NCBI GenBank assembly: GCA_025200525.1
Contig: CM045758.1
Coordinates: 62,002,649 to 62,066,648, forward strand
Source: Camellia lanceoleosa
Lineage: Eukaryota; Streptophyta; Magnoliopsida; Ericales; Theaceae
Direction of reading: 5' to 3'
DNA length: 64,000 bases
In this document: positions 1-10,719 of the stretch, in pieces
How positions within the stretch are numbered: the first letter of the stretch is position 1
How the letters are laid out: every line of letters begins with the position of its first letter
Notes under the pieces: generated by a model
The model's database searches: none
What the model was told of the DNA's origin: nothing
What the model saw: only the letters and a program-made list of their open reading frames with translations
Translations under genes and position numbers: made by a program

Positions 1-59
1 GTGTGTGAATCTTTAAATACATGAGATCTTGTACCATTTTCATCCTCATATGAGAGGTA

Positions 60-524
60 CCTTTTTTGTTTTGCAACTCGGTTGGTAATGTGTTAATTGA
101 TACGGGTACATCCCATTCCTTTATATCTTCTACATTTGCATCAGTTTTGGGGTTGGAGTTGGCACAATTAGCATCTCCTTTATGTGTCAGATCACTGTTA
201 GATGAGATGATTTTGAAATGTAATTTGGTCGTGTGATATAGAGGTCGCTGATCCCCGGCTTTCCTTTTCTTTTGTATTGATGGATATGACTGGTTTTCAT
301 GTTATTTTGGGTATGGACTGGTTATCACCATATTGGGCTGTTATAGATTGCTATCGTCAAAGGGTTACTGTATGTACCTTGAGCGGTGATTGTTTTCATT
401 TCTTGGGGGATCGAGTTGGTAGAGTTTTAGTGAGTGTGATGAGGTCCAGATTGAGTTGCCAAGAATGCTTTGTGAGTACTCGGATGTCTTTCTCGAGGAT
501 CTGGTTAGTTTGCCATATCACCGA
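60..524 (+). pseudogene. Ty3/gypsy protease fragment (unit 0)
   Basis: This is a remnant of a retropepsin-type aspartic protease, which cuts the retroelement polyprotein. The catalytic LIDTGTSHSF motif (D-T-G) lies near 96-125, and the typical ILGMDWL motif of plant Ty3/gypsy proteases lies near 304-325. The part around 180-240 has lost bases compared with the copy at 29864, so the reading frame breaks there. Near 430 it lacks about 64 bases that the copies at 36440 and 62930 have; the copy at 29864 lacks them too. The last codons match the linker just before reverse transcriptase (EYSDVFLEDL-like). The sequence then stops at 524, where a Tat LTR begins. It is a non-functional piece of an older element that a Tat copy interrupted. 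Confidence 0.85.
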
Positions 525-2045
525 TATAGAAACCCCATTTTGGACCGTCCTCAAGACTTGGACGTCACCGTTTGAACACTCGGTGATCATCCATGTTCGT
601 GTTTCTTTTCAGTTCTCGGAGGTCTCGGCCACGCGCCTTGCCTCAGGATCTCTTAACTGGACTGTTCTGTGCTTGGTTTTGGACCAAGAACTTGTTAGTG
701 TTTGCTTCTGAGGGCAGAGAATGGCTTGTCAGCCATCCCCGGATCCCACCAGCCAAGGCGTGATGTCACCGGCCATGTTCTCTTGCCACCGGCCGTTGGT
801 GATGGCCGGTCGGTACCTTTGATGGTCGCCTGGCCTTTAATTTGGTCAATTTGCCATACTTTCTGGCCGGGACTTCTTTTTTGCCTTTTTTAGGCATTGT
901 GCATGCCAGCTGTGCCAGCTGGAGCACACAGATCTGTCCTCCATACACGTGTATGGAGGATTTGCACCCTTTTGTTCTAAGCTTCTTGAAGAAGCTTGCC
1001 CCCTTTGCTTGAGGAAGCTTCGACCTTTGTCTTAGCTTCCTCAAGAAGCTTGACCCCCTTGACCCCTTTTGTTTAGCTTCTCTAAGAAGATTAGGCCTTT
1101 GTCTTGCTCTATAAAAGAAGGTCTCTCTTCTCCTTTGAAGAGGTTCAGCAAATCACAGATATATATGGTATATACACCACTCCCTCTCTATATCTCCCTC
1201 TCGCTCTACATTTGTGTGTGTTAGATTGTCCAAAAGTGAGTTTTGTTCTTAGTTTTACACTAAGACACCTAGTGTTGCACCATACCTTGGTTATTGAGGT
1301 GTTGAGAGGTTGTTCTTGGAGCTTTTGAGTTGGTTTTGATCAAGAAAGGGGGCTGGAGTTTGGTTCTTAAAGTGTTCTTCAAGGGTGAGCACTATTGCTT
1401 TATATTCCCCATTCTTGCACTAGCTTTTAACCTACTTTGCATGCTGTTTTGAGCTTTGTGTATAACTGATAAAAGTTCTAACTTTTCATGTTTAAGATGT
1501 TTCATTAGGTCATTTTTGTGTTTGGGGTCGACCTCCCCCTCTTAGGCCTTGTTTGGCCTCTTTTGTGCCTTCTTTGTTGAGCTTTGGGAACTTTCGTGTA
1601 TTGTCCTTCTCACCACTGAAATCTAGAGGATTTTCAGTGGTGGTGAAGGGGTTTTGAGGTCTTGCATAGGGGAGGGATACCCTTCTTCCTTTGTGTCTCA
1701 TTTGCTTGTGTTTTGGCTCATAAGGGAAGCATGCATGCCTAGCTTTGTTTGGCTTTATTTCAGAGGTTATTTGGTGTTTATCTAGCATGTTTTACCTCTG
1801 TTCCATTTTGGTTTAATTTCCTTGCATGCACCATACACTTGCCTTGCATTCCTCTATTTTGCCTAGAGATGCATCTTGCATTTAGATTACCATGCTCGCA
1901 TGTTTTGGCTTCGCTTTGAAGTTTTTGGTGATGTTTTTATCATGTTTAAGCTCTGTTGGGTGTTGATTTGGTCATGCTTTCCCTACTTTGTATAGCCTCT
2001 TTGCATCTTAGGTTGTTGGCTTCGGGTGTGTTAGTCTTTATCATC
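525..2045 (+). mobile_element. Tat LTR fragment, 5' part (unit 0)
   Basis: The sequence matches the LTR at 37014-40094 from its first bases (TATAGAAACCCC here, TGTAGAGACCCC there) to about position 38590 of that copy. It has the GC-rich GGCCGGT segment (790-835), the AAGCTTC-rich palindromic block (978-1090), a TATA box at 1110 and the T-rich leader. Near 2045 it jumps directly into RNase H/integrase coding sequence, so the LTR 3' end, primer site, gag, protease and reverse transcriptase are missing. The small ORFs inside it are not genes. Confidence 0.85.
978..1117 (+). promoter_or_regulatory. Putative Tat LTR promoter: TTCnnGAA-type palindromes and TATA box
   Basis: A TATAAAAG box lies at 1110-1117. 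Upstream at about 979-997 is a near-perfect palindrome, AAGCTTCTTGAAGAAGCTT, followed by three diverged relatives up to 1090. The core TTCTTGAA fits the inverted two-unit heat shock element pattern TTCnnGAA. The same block recurs in units 1, 2 and 3. The promoter role is inferred from position and motif only. Confidence 0.5.
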
Positions 2046-2046
2046 T

Positions 2047-3349
2047 TTGCTTGTTGCCCCTCGGTTTGAGAAACTAAACTTTGCTCATCTATTAAGAGAG
2101 AAAAACAGGTTCGCAAATGCACTAGTAACTCTATCTTCTATGATAGACATCCCTTTTGGAGTTCGGATGCGTCCGATCATCATTGACCAGAAATTTACGC
2201 CAGCCTATGAGTCGATTGCTGCTATAGAAGAGGTTCAAGATGAAAACCCCTGGTACTACGATGTCTGGAACTTCTTGGAGAAGGAAGCATATCCACCAGG
2301 GGCAAATACTAAGGATAAAAGGGCAATCAGAAGAATGGTTGTTCAGTTCATCATCTGCGGGGATAAATTGTACAAGAGAGGTCATTTGGGAATGTATAAG
2401 CTATGTGTTGATACTGAAGAATCGAAGCGCCTTATGAAGGCCATCCATGGAGGAGAGTCCGGAGCTCATATAAACGGGGTAATGTTAGCTCAGAAGATCC
2501 TCAGGCAGGGTTACTACTGGTCCACCATGGAGGAAGATTGTATCAGCTTTGTTCGGCGATGCCACAAATGTCAGATCCATACGAACTGCATGAACATCCC
2601 GCCGTCGAAGCTATACAATATGACTTCGCCATGGCCATTTTCAGTTTGGGGCATCGATATGATCGGGGCTGTCACTCCGAAGGGGTCTAATGGGCATGAG
2701 TTCATTCTGGTCGCGATAGATTATTTCACAAAGTGGGTTGAGGCCAAATGCTATGTGGTGTTGAAGGCTTCACATGTTGCAAAATTCATCAGAAACAACG
2801 TCATCTGTCGCTATGGGGTCCCGAACAAAATCATTTCATATAACGGTTCCAACTTCAAGAAGGAAGTGATTGATTTGTTGGAAAAATAGAATGTGGCTTT
2901 TCATAAGTCATCCACCTATCGGCCGCAGACTAATGGAGCAGTTGAGGCCGCCAACAAGAACATCAAACGCATTTTGCAGAAAATGGTGGAAACCTACCGA
3001 GATTGGCCAGATAAGTTGCCATTGGCTCTGTGGGGCTACCGGACTTCGATTAGAACTTCTACTGGGGCAACTCCGTATTCATTAGTTTATGGGATGGAGG
3101 CCGTTCTACCTATCGAGATTGAAGTTCCGTCTTTGAGAGTGCTGGCTGAGTGTCAGATAGCCGAAGCAGATTGGCAGCAGAGCAGATTTGAAGAACTCAT
3201 GCTCTTTGACGAGCGCAAACTGAAAGCACTGTACCATGTTCAAGGTTATCAGCGCAGAATTGCCAGGGCTTTTAATAAGAAAGTTAAGTCCAGGAATCTA
3301 AAATAAGGAGATTTGGTGCTCAAGGACAACCAAGCTCCCATCCACGACC
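2047..3349 (+). pseudogene. Tat RNase H tail and integrase (unit 0)
   Basis: It encodes the end of the second RNase H domain and most of the integrase, which inserts element DNA into the genome. Visible in order are an HHCC zinc-binding domain (HGGESGAH near residues 134-141 and CHKC near 172-175 of the first open stretch), the core with WGID, and YRPQTNGAVEAANKN after an in-frame stop at 2887-2889. The second catalytic aspartate is changed: SDNG is read as SYNG at 2836-2847, so the enzyme would be inactive. Another stop lies at 3304-3306. The coding sequence runs into the assembly gap at 3350, before the C-terminal domain ends. Confidence 0.9.
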
Positions 3350-3449
3350 NNNNNNNNNNNNNNNNNNNNNNNNNNNNNNNNNNNNNNNNNNNNNNNNNNN
3401 NNNNNNNNNNNNNNNNNNNNNNNNNNNNNNNNNNNNNNNNNNNNNNNNN
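3350..3449. other. Assembly gap (100 N)
   Basis: A run of exactly 100 N is the usual placeholder for a gap of unknown size. The left edge is inside a Tat integrase whose near copy continues at 33110. The right edge is unrelated LTR sequence. The true length and the order across the gap are unknown. Confidence 0.99.
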
Positions 3450-5400
3450 ATTTACATATAATACATCGAGAAAGAAAAGACAACAAAAAGTCACGCCGCC
3501 TCCTAGCCTCCCAAGCTATGTCCTTGAAGGAAGCATGCTACTGGTACCTGAAATTAATATTCCCATATAGGGTGAGCCACAGCCCAGTAGAAACACACTA
3601 AACCAAGTATGAACAACGACCAAAAGATTGGCAGTTGATAGATGGCCAACACTGGTATTTCCATTTACAACACTTCTGGTTTAAGTTTCCATTTCTTTTA
3701 AATTCTCAATTTATAACCATGGCTCGAGAAGGCCAAACAACTTAGATGAGACGGTAACCCATATTACACTTTTTCCCATTTCATATTAGATAAGCATACT
3801 AGCTATATCAACACATTATGAGATATGCATAAGAGCACTATCATACTTCCAAAGACAAGCCTATGGTTTGTGTCAACATATCACTAGATAAGCATATGAG
3901 CTCTATCTATGGAGTCCATCCTATCTCCTCCCAACAACATCCGATCTCTGAGGTCCATCCTATCATCCCCTAAGCATGAGTCTGACCCTATCTTCTCCAA
4001 CACAACACAATGCATATAAACAATAATTATACACATCCCAAATCCATACATAAAGTTAATGTATTCTTTTAACCGTCATACTCAATGACATATTTCAATG
4101 ATTAGTTTTATTTTACCTAATCATCATGTATTGTCTACAACAATCAAGACTATCCTCATAGATAGCCTATTGTCTGCAACAATCAAGACTATCCTCACCG
4201 ATAGCCCAAGCGAGTTATTTCTAAGCGAAAATAAATGCACAAAATGGATATTAAATCAACATTTCAATTAGGTGAGTGGTAATTAATCCAACGACACCCT
4301 TTATCCATACATCTCCAATTCCATTCTTTCCATTCCAATTTCTCATTCCTCAAATTAATTTCACAAAATTAATTAAACAATATGTCGAGGGCATTTTCCA
4401 TAATTAACATTACAACCCAAAAGGTTCCATTTTCAACAATGTTTCTACACATACATCATTTATTTCTAAGCCAAAATGCTTATAGGTTTATATAAACTAA
4501 ACCCCAACTTTTTTTTATAAAATTACACAAAGGCCCAAAGTTTTCCAAAATTACACAACAACTCCCAATATATCAAAATGCTAAACTTTAAAGACAAAGC
4601 TCATAAAGAGGTAGGGTATCCCTACCTCAAAGTTTGAGCCAAAAAGGAGATGAAGACCAAAACCCAGCGTGCTCCAAATCCAAATATTTTTAGATTAAAA
4701 AGAAGCCCAAGCCACCCTCTATCTTTTTAACAAAGGCCTAGGGTAGATTCACACTCTAGGAGATGATTTCTTAGAGAGAAGGTCTCGAGATCTGGGGTTT
4801 GAAGATGAAAGTTTTGAAAAAGTGATGTTTAACTTTCAGCGCTAATTGATATAAGCAGGCTCGCTCGGCGAAGACTTGGTCACTCGGCGACGGACCACGA
4901 AAACCCTCGTCGAGCCAATAAAGTCTCGCTCGAGCCAAAAACTTAAAATCACACTCGAGCGACAAAATGCTCGCTCGAGCGAAAGACAACAGACGCTCGG
5001 CGGCGGAAGCTTTCGAGCCAAAAATCATAGTGTTCGAGTCCGGCCAAAGCGCAATCGTTCGCTCGGCGAAGAAACCTAAGCGGCGAAGGATCTAAAACCT
5101 GCTCTTGCTCGAGCAAAGTAAAGCTCGCTCGAGCCAAAACTCTGACTCTCGGGTCCAAGCTGAGGCAGCTGCCTTCGGCGAAAGAATCCCTGGCTTGAGC
5201 CTCTAGACACAAAACTCAACTCTCGCTCGAGCGACCAACTCCTCGCTCGAGCGAAGGTCCATCTGGGCAGCAACACTTGGCTCCCAAACACAACCAACAC
5301 AACAACAAACTTGCCCACATCCTATAACTCAACTACAAGGTAGGAAAGGATGTAAACAAGATAATAATCAACTACTAACATCCACGGACACGTCAGGATC
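3450..5400 (-). mobile_element. Ty3/gypsy LTR fragment, minus orientation
   Basis: On the minus strand this resembles the LTRs at 18160-20200 and 26036-28157. Shared landmarks are a segment near 3500-3600 (ctatgtccttg..agg followed by gggtgagcc..agcccagtag) and a cluster of CTCGAGCG-type palindromes at 4850-5260. The orientation follows from those landmarks. Its 3' end is hidden by the gap. Its 5' end abuts the pararetrovirus reverse transcriptase near 5400. No internal region belongs to it here. ORFs at 4771-5318 are within the LTR and are not genes. Confidence 0.7.
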
Positions 5401-5414
5401 AACTTTATACAACA

Positions 5415-6000
5415 AGGTAAGCAGGGATCGCTATAGAAAAATAAGAACATCATCAGTATAACTGATAGCAAATTATGTATAAGGTGTAAAGATATCGTTC
5501 GTGATATGCTGAAATTCTGACGGAGCATTTTTTAGACCAAATGGCATAACATTCCATTTATAATGTCCAAAAGATACTGTAAGCAGTTTTATATCAATCT
5601 GTTGACTATTTGTACTTGCCAATATCTCGATTTTAACTCAAATTTAGAAAATATAGTGCATCCTAATCGATCAAGTAAATCTTTTTTATTTGGAATGGGA
5701 TATCTGATCCATTTCTAAACATCATTAAGAGGTTTATAATTAATGAATAATCTTGGCGCATCTCGTTCTATTTTTGCATTTTTATTAACATAAAATGTTG
5801 TACAACTCCATAAAGAATGACTAGTCTTGATTAAATTCTTTTGGAGAAGACTTTGAATTTCTGTTTTGCACATTTCTAAATATTCTTTTTTCATTTGACT
5901 AGGATGAGCTCTGGTTGGAATGAATATTTTATCAAAATCTGGTTCATAAGGAAGCGAAACTATATGTTTCTTTCGTTCCTAGAAAGTATTAGGAATATCA
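5415..6000 (-). pseudogene. Pararetrovirus reverse transcriptase fragment
   Basis: The reverse transcriptase would copy the pregenomic RNA into DNA. On the minus strand from about 5830 down one sees a segment like NYKPLN then KWIRYPIPNK, the FSKFELKSRYWQ block, MPFGLKNAPSEFQ and YTDD (5449-5460). These are the ordered conserved blocks of caulimovirid reverse transcriptases. Stops interrupt it after NYKPLNDV and before and after the YTDD block, and there is a frame change between the middle blocks. Similarity ends about 40 bases beyond YTDD. Confidence 0.85.
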
Positions 6001-6387
6001 CTACAAATTTCTATTTGGAATTCTTTTTCAATTATTTTTATTTTTTTGTATAAAGACGATTATTATAATTTTTGCTCAATAGTGAGATAATTGATTTTTG
6101 TTTGAAACAAATTGATTTGCTTTTCTTTGAAATTAACTAGATCTTTGATTTTATCTAATTCTTTAGTATAAGGTTATGTAATGAATTCAAAAATAATTGG
6201 TTGATTACTGATTGTTGTATGAATGCTTATGGAATCTATTTTTGTAATCGGCATTAATAAACATAAAAATGGAGTCCCTAAGATAATATTTTGAGACATG
6301 TTTCTGATAAGAACAAAAGCAGTGGGAAGACATATACATTGATTACAAATAAAAGCTTATGGTATTTTGTATTTAATTTTCATAGAA

Positions 6388-6573
6388 TTACCACTTGCAC
6401 TGGTTAATAATTGAGTGGTTTTTTGGAAATATTTGGTAGGAATTAATCCTTCTTGAATGCAGTTCAGCACCACTATCAATCAGGGTGATGGCATCTTTGA
6501 TAATAAAATCAGGTTTTATTATAAATGTGATTCTAATATACCATTTACGGAAGGTAAGTTGGTTCATAAGCAT
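6388..6573 (-). pseudogene. Pararetrovirus aspartic protease fragment
   Basis: A 61-residue open stretch contains ITLIDSGAELHS, the D-S-G active-site motif of the viral aspartic protease that processes the polyprotein, followed by a YQIFPKN segment typical of caulimovirid proteases. It lies between the zinc knuckle and the reverse transcriptase, as in the family. The flanks are out of frame or stopped. Confidence 0.75.
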
Positions 6574-7129
6574 TAAATACCGAGTTTCGATGTTTATTAC
6601 GAAGTTTGACTTTTTGTTCTAAAGTTTGACCTTTGTCTTTAAGATGGTACATTAATTTTTTCTATCATTAAGTATAGATTGGTTAGCTGTTTGAAGGTGT
6701 TTTATTTCTATTTTAATACATTAATTTCCATTTTAGATCTGGATGTTTCTTGGTTTTCAAGAATCAAAAAGATTGTATCCTACTCAAAACTTCTTTCATC
6801 TTGTAGTGCTCTAAAGGAATAACTTCTTGGTTTTAGATTGTGATAACATAATTCTAAAATTTTAATTTCATTTACGGATCCTTAATTTGATCTGCTAATT
6901 CTAGCATAGATTTTTGGTCATCAGTTAAGACATTTAGGCTAGGACGCCTAAATCTAAACCATTCATTTCAACTATAGCTTTCCAATAATTAGCCTCGGTT
7001 AAAGAATTTACATTAATAGTTTTATAAAGACATTGTTGCAGGTATTTGAGTCAGTAGACTCGGATGGAGAATAAATTTGACTAGATCATCATTACCTGTA
7101 TTGGAGATACTATCATCACTAGATAAGGT

Positions 7130-7444
7130 TTACAAAATCTGTTGTTGAAGATGTTCATCTAGGGACATTTCATTTAATTTTTGTTTTAATTTAGCTTTAC
7201 ACTTATTAGCGTAATGTCCTGTTGTGCCGCATTTATAACAAATAATCAAATGTCGATCTTTCTTTGGATAAGATTTTGGTTTACTTTTAATTATGCATTT
7301 AGATTTGTGATAAGTCAGTTTATATTCACTATCTAGAATATGGTTTTTGAGAAGATTTTTTATATGGTTTATATGATCTCTGCTTCTTAGACTTAGATGG
7401 GTACTAAATTTTAGTTTCATATGCAAACTGGTCACAAAATTCAC
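7130..7444 (-). pseudogene. Pararetrovirus zinc-knuckle region of the coat protein
   Basis: A 104-residue open stretch holds one zinc knuckle, CYKCGTTGHYANKC (residues 69-82, positions 7199-7240, pattern Cx2Cx4Hx4C). A lysine-rich tail and a LNEMSLDE segment follow, typical of the nucleic-acid-binding end of caulimovirid coat proteins. The ATG at 7444 is only where the open frame begins; the real protein would start far upstream. Confidence 0.8.
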
Positions 7445-8560
7445 ATAATTCTTTTCTTCTGATAAATTCTGTTTTTCATAAGAGATTGAAGTTTAAGGTC
7501 ATTACAAAGGAAAGACCTTCTTCTATAATAATGCCTATAAGTTGGGCATAAGTATCTTTGGTTATGAGAATTTGCATGCCATTATGGCGATCAAAGCTTT
7601 TCGGATTTTTTAAAAAAGGTTAGGAAGACCATTAATAATTTGGCTTTCAATGTTCACGGTTTGCATCACTTCATTGCATGACCTTAAGTAGGAAAACATC
7701 TTTGTACCATCGAAAATGGGTTAAAGATGGACATCTAAGATGCTGTAAAGCTCACAACTATGATCGTTGTTACCTACATCGGGTCCAACAAAGTGGCGTA
7801 AGATAGTTTGAGCGAGTATAGACAACATCTTTATTTTGTCTAACAATATTGGTGATGGGAATTGATTTGATCTTAAAAGAATTGTGTATTTCATTACATT
7901 GAGTGGTAATGAGAACATTATCCCACCATTCTCAAAGAATTCGGTGAAGCCATTAGCAATAAGCGGGCAACTTGATGATCGATATTATCATTACGCTTGC
8001 AAATAGTACCATACATTAACATTTGATGTCTGATTTCAAAATTTTGATATTCGGTTTTCCATTTATATTCCATTCATAAATGGTTTTTGCCATGGAAGGA
8101 TTTACGGGTATGAAGAAAATTTTCCTCATATAAAAAGATACCACGGTGTAGTTCTAGAATAATAATATCTACTAGGTCGATTAAAGCTATTACGGAAGTG
8201 CATTTGGGGAAAATAGGTTTTATTAACAAACTAAATATCTTGAAAATTATTACGCATTTATAAAATCTGTGAAGGAGAAAGTTCATCTTCCTCATTATTA
8301 CGGTTGCTGTTTGTTGGTGAAAGCATATTTATCTGAGAGTTGGAGAATTGTCCTATATTAATGTTTTTCATTTTCTGGATAAGAGCATCTATGAATTCAT
8401 TATGATGTTTATTAGATCGAAGTTTAAAATTAGTAACCTCTAAGGGGGGTTTAACATTTATTGGTTGGATATGGAGGTTCGGTGTAGAGCGTCTCTTTTG
8501 GTTTTATACTAATTCTCCTACTGATTCTTCAATTTTGGTTAACTGTTTGCCTACAATTTG
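7445..8560 (-). pseudogene. Pararetrovirus coat-protein-like region, decayed
   Basis: Short stretches in shifting frames match the order expected of a caulimovirid coat region. Near 8100 is a piece like SFHGKNHL followed by an EYKW-type segment. Around 7720-7800 is an ILRHFVG segment, and a later INGLPNLF-like piece lies near 7630. Many stops and indels make it non-coding today. The exact left and right limits are uncertain. Confidence 0.65.
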
Positions 8561-8639
8561 AAAATAAAGATTCGTATAATTGTTTTGTTTAATTATCGGG
8601 ATGACAAATATGTATTAAGTGAAACATTATCAAGAAGTA

Positions 8640-9835
8640 TGAAACCCTCGAAGAAATCTAGAAGATGCTAAAATTTGGTGTACGCAAAGATGTTACTCAA
8701 TTTAGCATAACCAAGTACCCTTTAGGCGCACCCAAATTTGGAGTTCTGAGTTCTTTTGCAATTTGCTTGCGGAATAGATATATTGAAGACAATGTTTACG
8801 TGCTAGAATTCTCTTTGCCCCCAAACTACTGCTTGAAGGTGGGGATTCGAGGATTGCATTGGTTCGTTGTTAACAACAATGAAGCGACATTATAGCAGAT
8901 TTAAGGTCGCCGAGAAGAACTAGGAGAGGAGTTACCTATTGAAGTTCTTGATTTTTCAGAGGATGGTAAACTTTATTCATATCAAATACCCCAAGCGCAA
9001 GATCTCCAAATAGGATGGAGAATGGAGAAGAGATGGTGTTTCTAGATTTATCCCATCAACAATTACAAGTGGGCGTTGTAGCCACGGAAATAATGTTGTT
9101 AGTAACACGAGAAAACAACATTGTTGTTACTTTTGTCTGACAAATGGCATAATTAACACGTCTTAGAGACTACAAAGAAAAGCTAAATTCCAATTGCCTT
9201 GGAGGATCTCGACAATGTTTTGGAATGAAACTTAAAGATGCTACAAAAAGCCTTGGCGATAAGCTTACATACTTGGGATACTCGTTCTGGCTAGATCCTT
9301 TGGAAAATTCATATACTTTTGGTGGTAGTAAACAAAGTATATTTTCTTATCTAAATTTGGATTTTCCGTTTTGCGATTAGGTGATCTCCGTGAAAGCGTG
9401 CTTGAGGAATATAATATCACAGTGGTCACCTACTTAAGAAAGTAAGGATAACCAATTGCTTTCCTATAAACTTGTCCAAGGTGTTGTTAGGGAACAAATC
9501 CTAGAATCTAGTCGACCTCAATTTTGATCCCCTCATATGCGGGACATAGCTCACGCTTCTTGTACAAAGCCACATTTACAACACAAAACATAAGTATTGT
9601 GACCATAGAGGCAAAATATGGAGATGATTTTATTAAATTTAGCTCCTGTAAATCGGGGAATGGTAGAGTTTCAACGACAAGTGGCAAAGAAATTTGAACC
9701 TCTGAGGTGGAACTTAGTGTCAAGTATCAAGATGAGGACAATATTTGGATTTTTAATAGTTTGCGTTGAGGACTTGCAAAATTACATTTTCAATTCGATA
9801 TCACAAGGGAGAATCTGATCACAATGTCGATTGAC
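8640..9835 (+). pseudogene. NLP (NIN-like protein) transcription factor pseudogene
   Basis: NLP proteins are plant transcription factors of nitrate signalling, with an N-terminal GAF-like conserved region, an RWP-RK DNA-binding domain and a C-terminal PB1 domain. All three leave traces here in order. At 8665-8895 an open 76-residue stretch has DVTQFSITKYPLG, FAICLRNRY and YVLEFSLPPN, followed near 8910-8990 by GEELPIEVLDF. At about 9210-9270 lies FGMKLKDATKSLG, matching the start of RWP-RK. At about 9597-9830 a PB1-like piece begins VTIEAKYGDDFIKF, continues after a stop with LSVKYQDEDNIWIF, and ends with a LQFDI-like tail. Stops, frameshifts and loss of most spacer sequence show it is dead. 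The lack of recognisable introns may mean a processed copy, or simply decay. Confidence 0.75.
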
Positions 9836-10719
9836 CAATTACTAATAGCCCAATTACTAATAGCCCATCTTAAATCCTTACTTAATATCCATCTATCATT
9901 TTAGTGCATGTGGAATTCTCTACTTTACATTTAAAAAGACAATTAGAGGTTTGTATCTTGTATGCTTATTCACGAGTTTGTATGAATTTGGGTAAATTAC
10001 ACTTTGCACCTCTGCACTTTGCACAAAATGGCCAAGTTTGGCAAGTTAAAAAAAAAAAGTCAAAAAACCAAAAAGTTACTCAAAAAGTAAAAAAGTTATC
10101 ACTATTCACCAAAAGTCAAAAATTACGGCTGCACGACTTCCAATTCTAATTTTTCCCTACATACTAATTTATACAAATTTTTAATACACATTTTTCCATA
10201 AAAAGTCAAAAAGTTAACCCAAACATCCATATTTTTTCCCTCAATTTTTTAGTCCAAAAAGACAAAGTGTACTTATTTAGGACAATCCAAACAACCCCGC
10301 AGTGAGGCTAACAGAAGTTACCCTTTAATACAGAGCATAGGTGCAAATCAAATAGTTTGGGTTGATGGTTAAAAGCTAGTTTTATTTTTTATTTTCTTTA
10401 TTTTATTTTTTTTAAACGTGTAAAAAATGTAAGAGAATAATTTTTTTAAAGGAAATAAAAAAAAAAACACACACACAAACACAATATGTACATAGGTACA
10501 AATCAAATACAAAAGATTTTTTTATTTATTTTAATTTTTTATTAAATATATTTATTATTAGTCTCATTTTAAAGGTATATTTTCAATGATATTTTAATTT
10601 TATAAAATTAAATTTTTATAATAAAAATTATGTATATTATGAAAATAAAATGAAAAAAGATTAAAATAGTTTTTTATTTTTTATTAGGATGGATGTAGGG
10701 AGGGAGAGAGAGAGAGAGA
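9836..10719. other. AT-rich non-coding DNA with (GA)n tract
   Basis: I see no gene. The stretch has A/T homopolymers, a CA-rich run near 10470 and a GA run at 10705-10720. The part 10490-10700 is related to 20930-21120 (shared blocks such as ttattaaatatattta and atgaaaataaaatgaaaa), so it is a second copy of one arm of the foldback repeat described there. The 81-residue ORF at 9904 has no recognisable domain. Confidence 0.6.

Larger units (their letters stand above)
5415..8560 (-). pseudogene. Endogenous plant pararetrovirus remnant (Caulimoviridae)
   Basis: Reading the minus strand from 8560 down gives, in order, a coat-protein-like region, a zinc knuckle, an aspartic protease and a reverse transcriptase, the order of caulimovirid polyproteins. 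The reverse transcriptase shows NVMPFGLKNAPSEFQ and a YTDD in place of the usual YIDD. The style is closest to petuvirus/florendovirus-type endogenous viruses as I know them. The copy is broken by many stop codons and frameshifts and is cut near 5400 by an LTR, so RNase H is missing. It is a fossil insertion with no intact gene. The genus is a judgement from motifs only. Confidence 0.85.

Noticed and set aside
3249..3570. ORFs crossing the N gap
   Set aside because: They exist only because N codons were read through.
4771..5318. Arginine/serine-rich ORFs on both strands
   Set aside because: They are produced by the CTCGAGCG motif cluster in an LTR.
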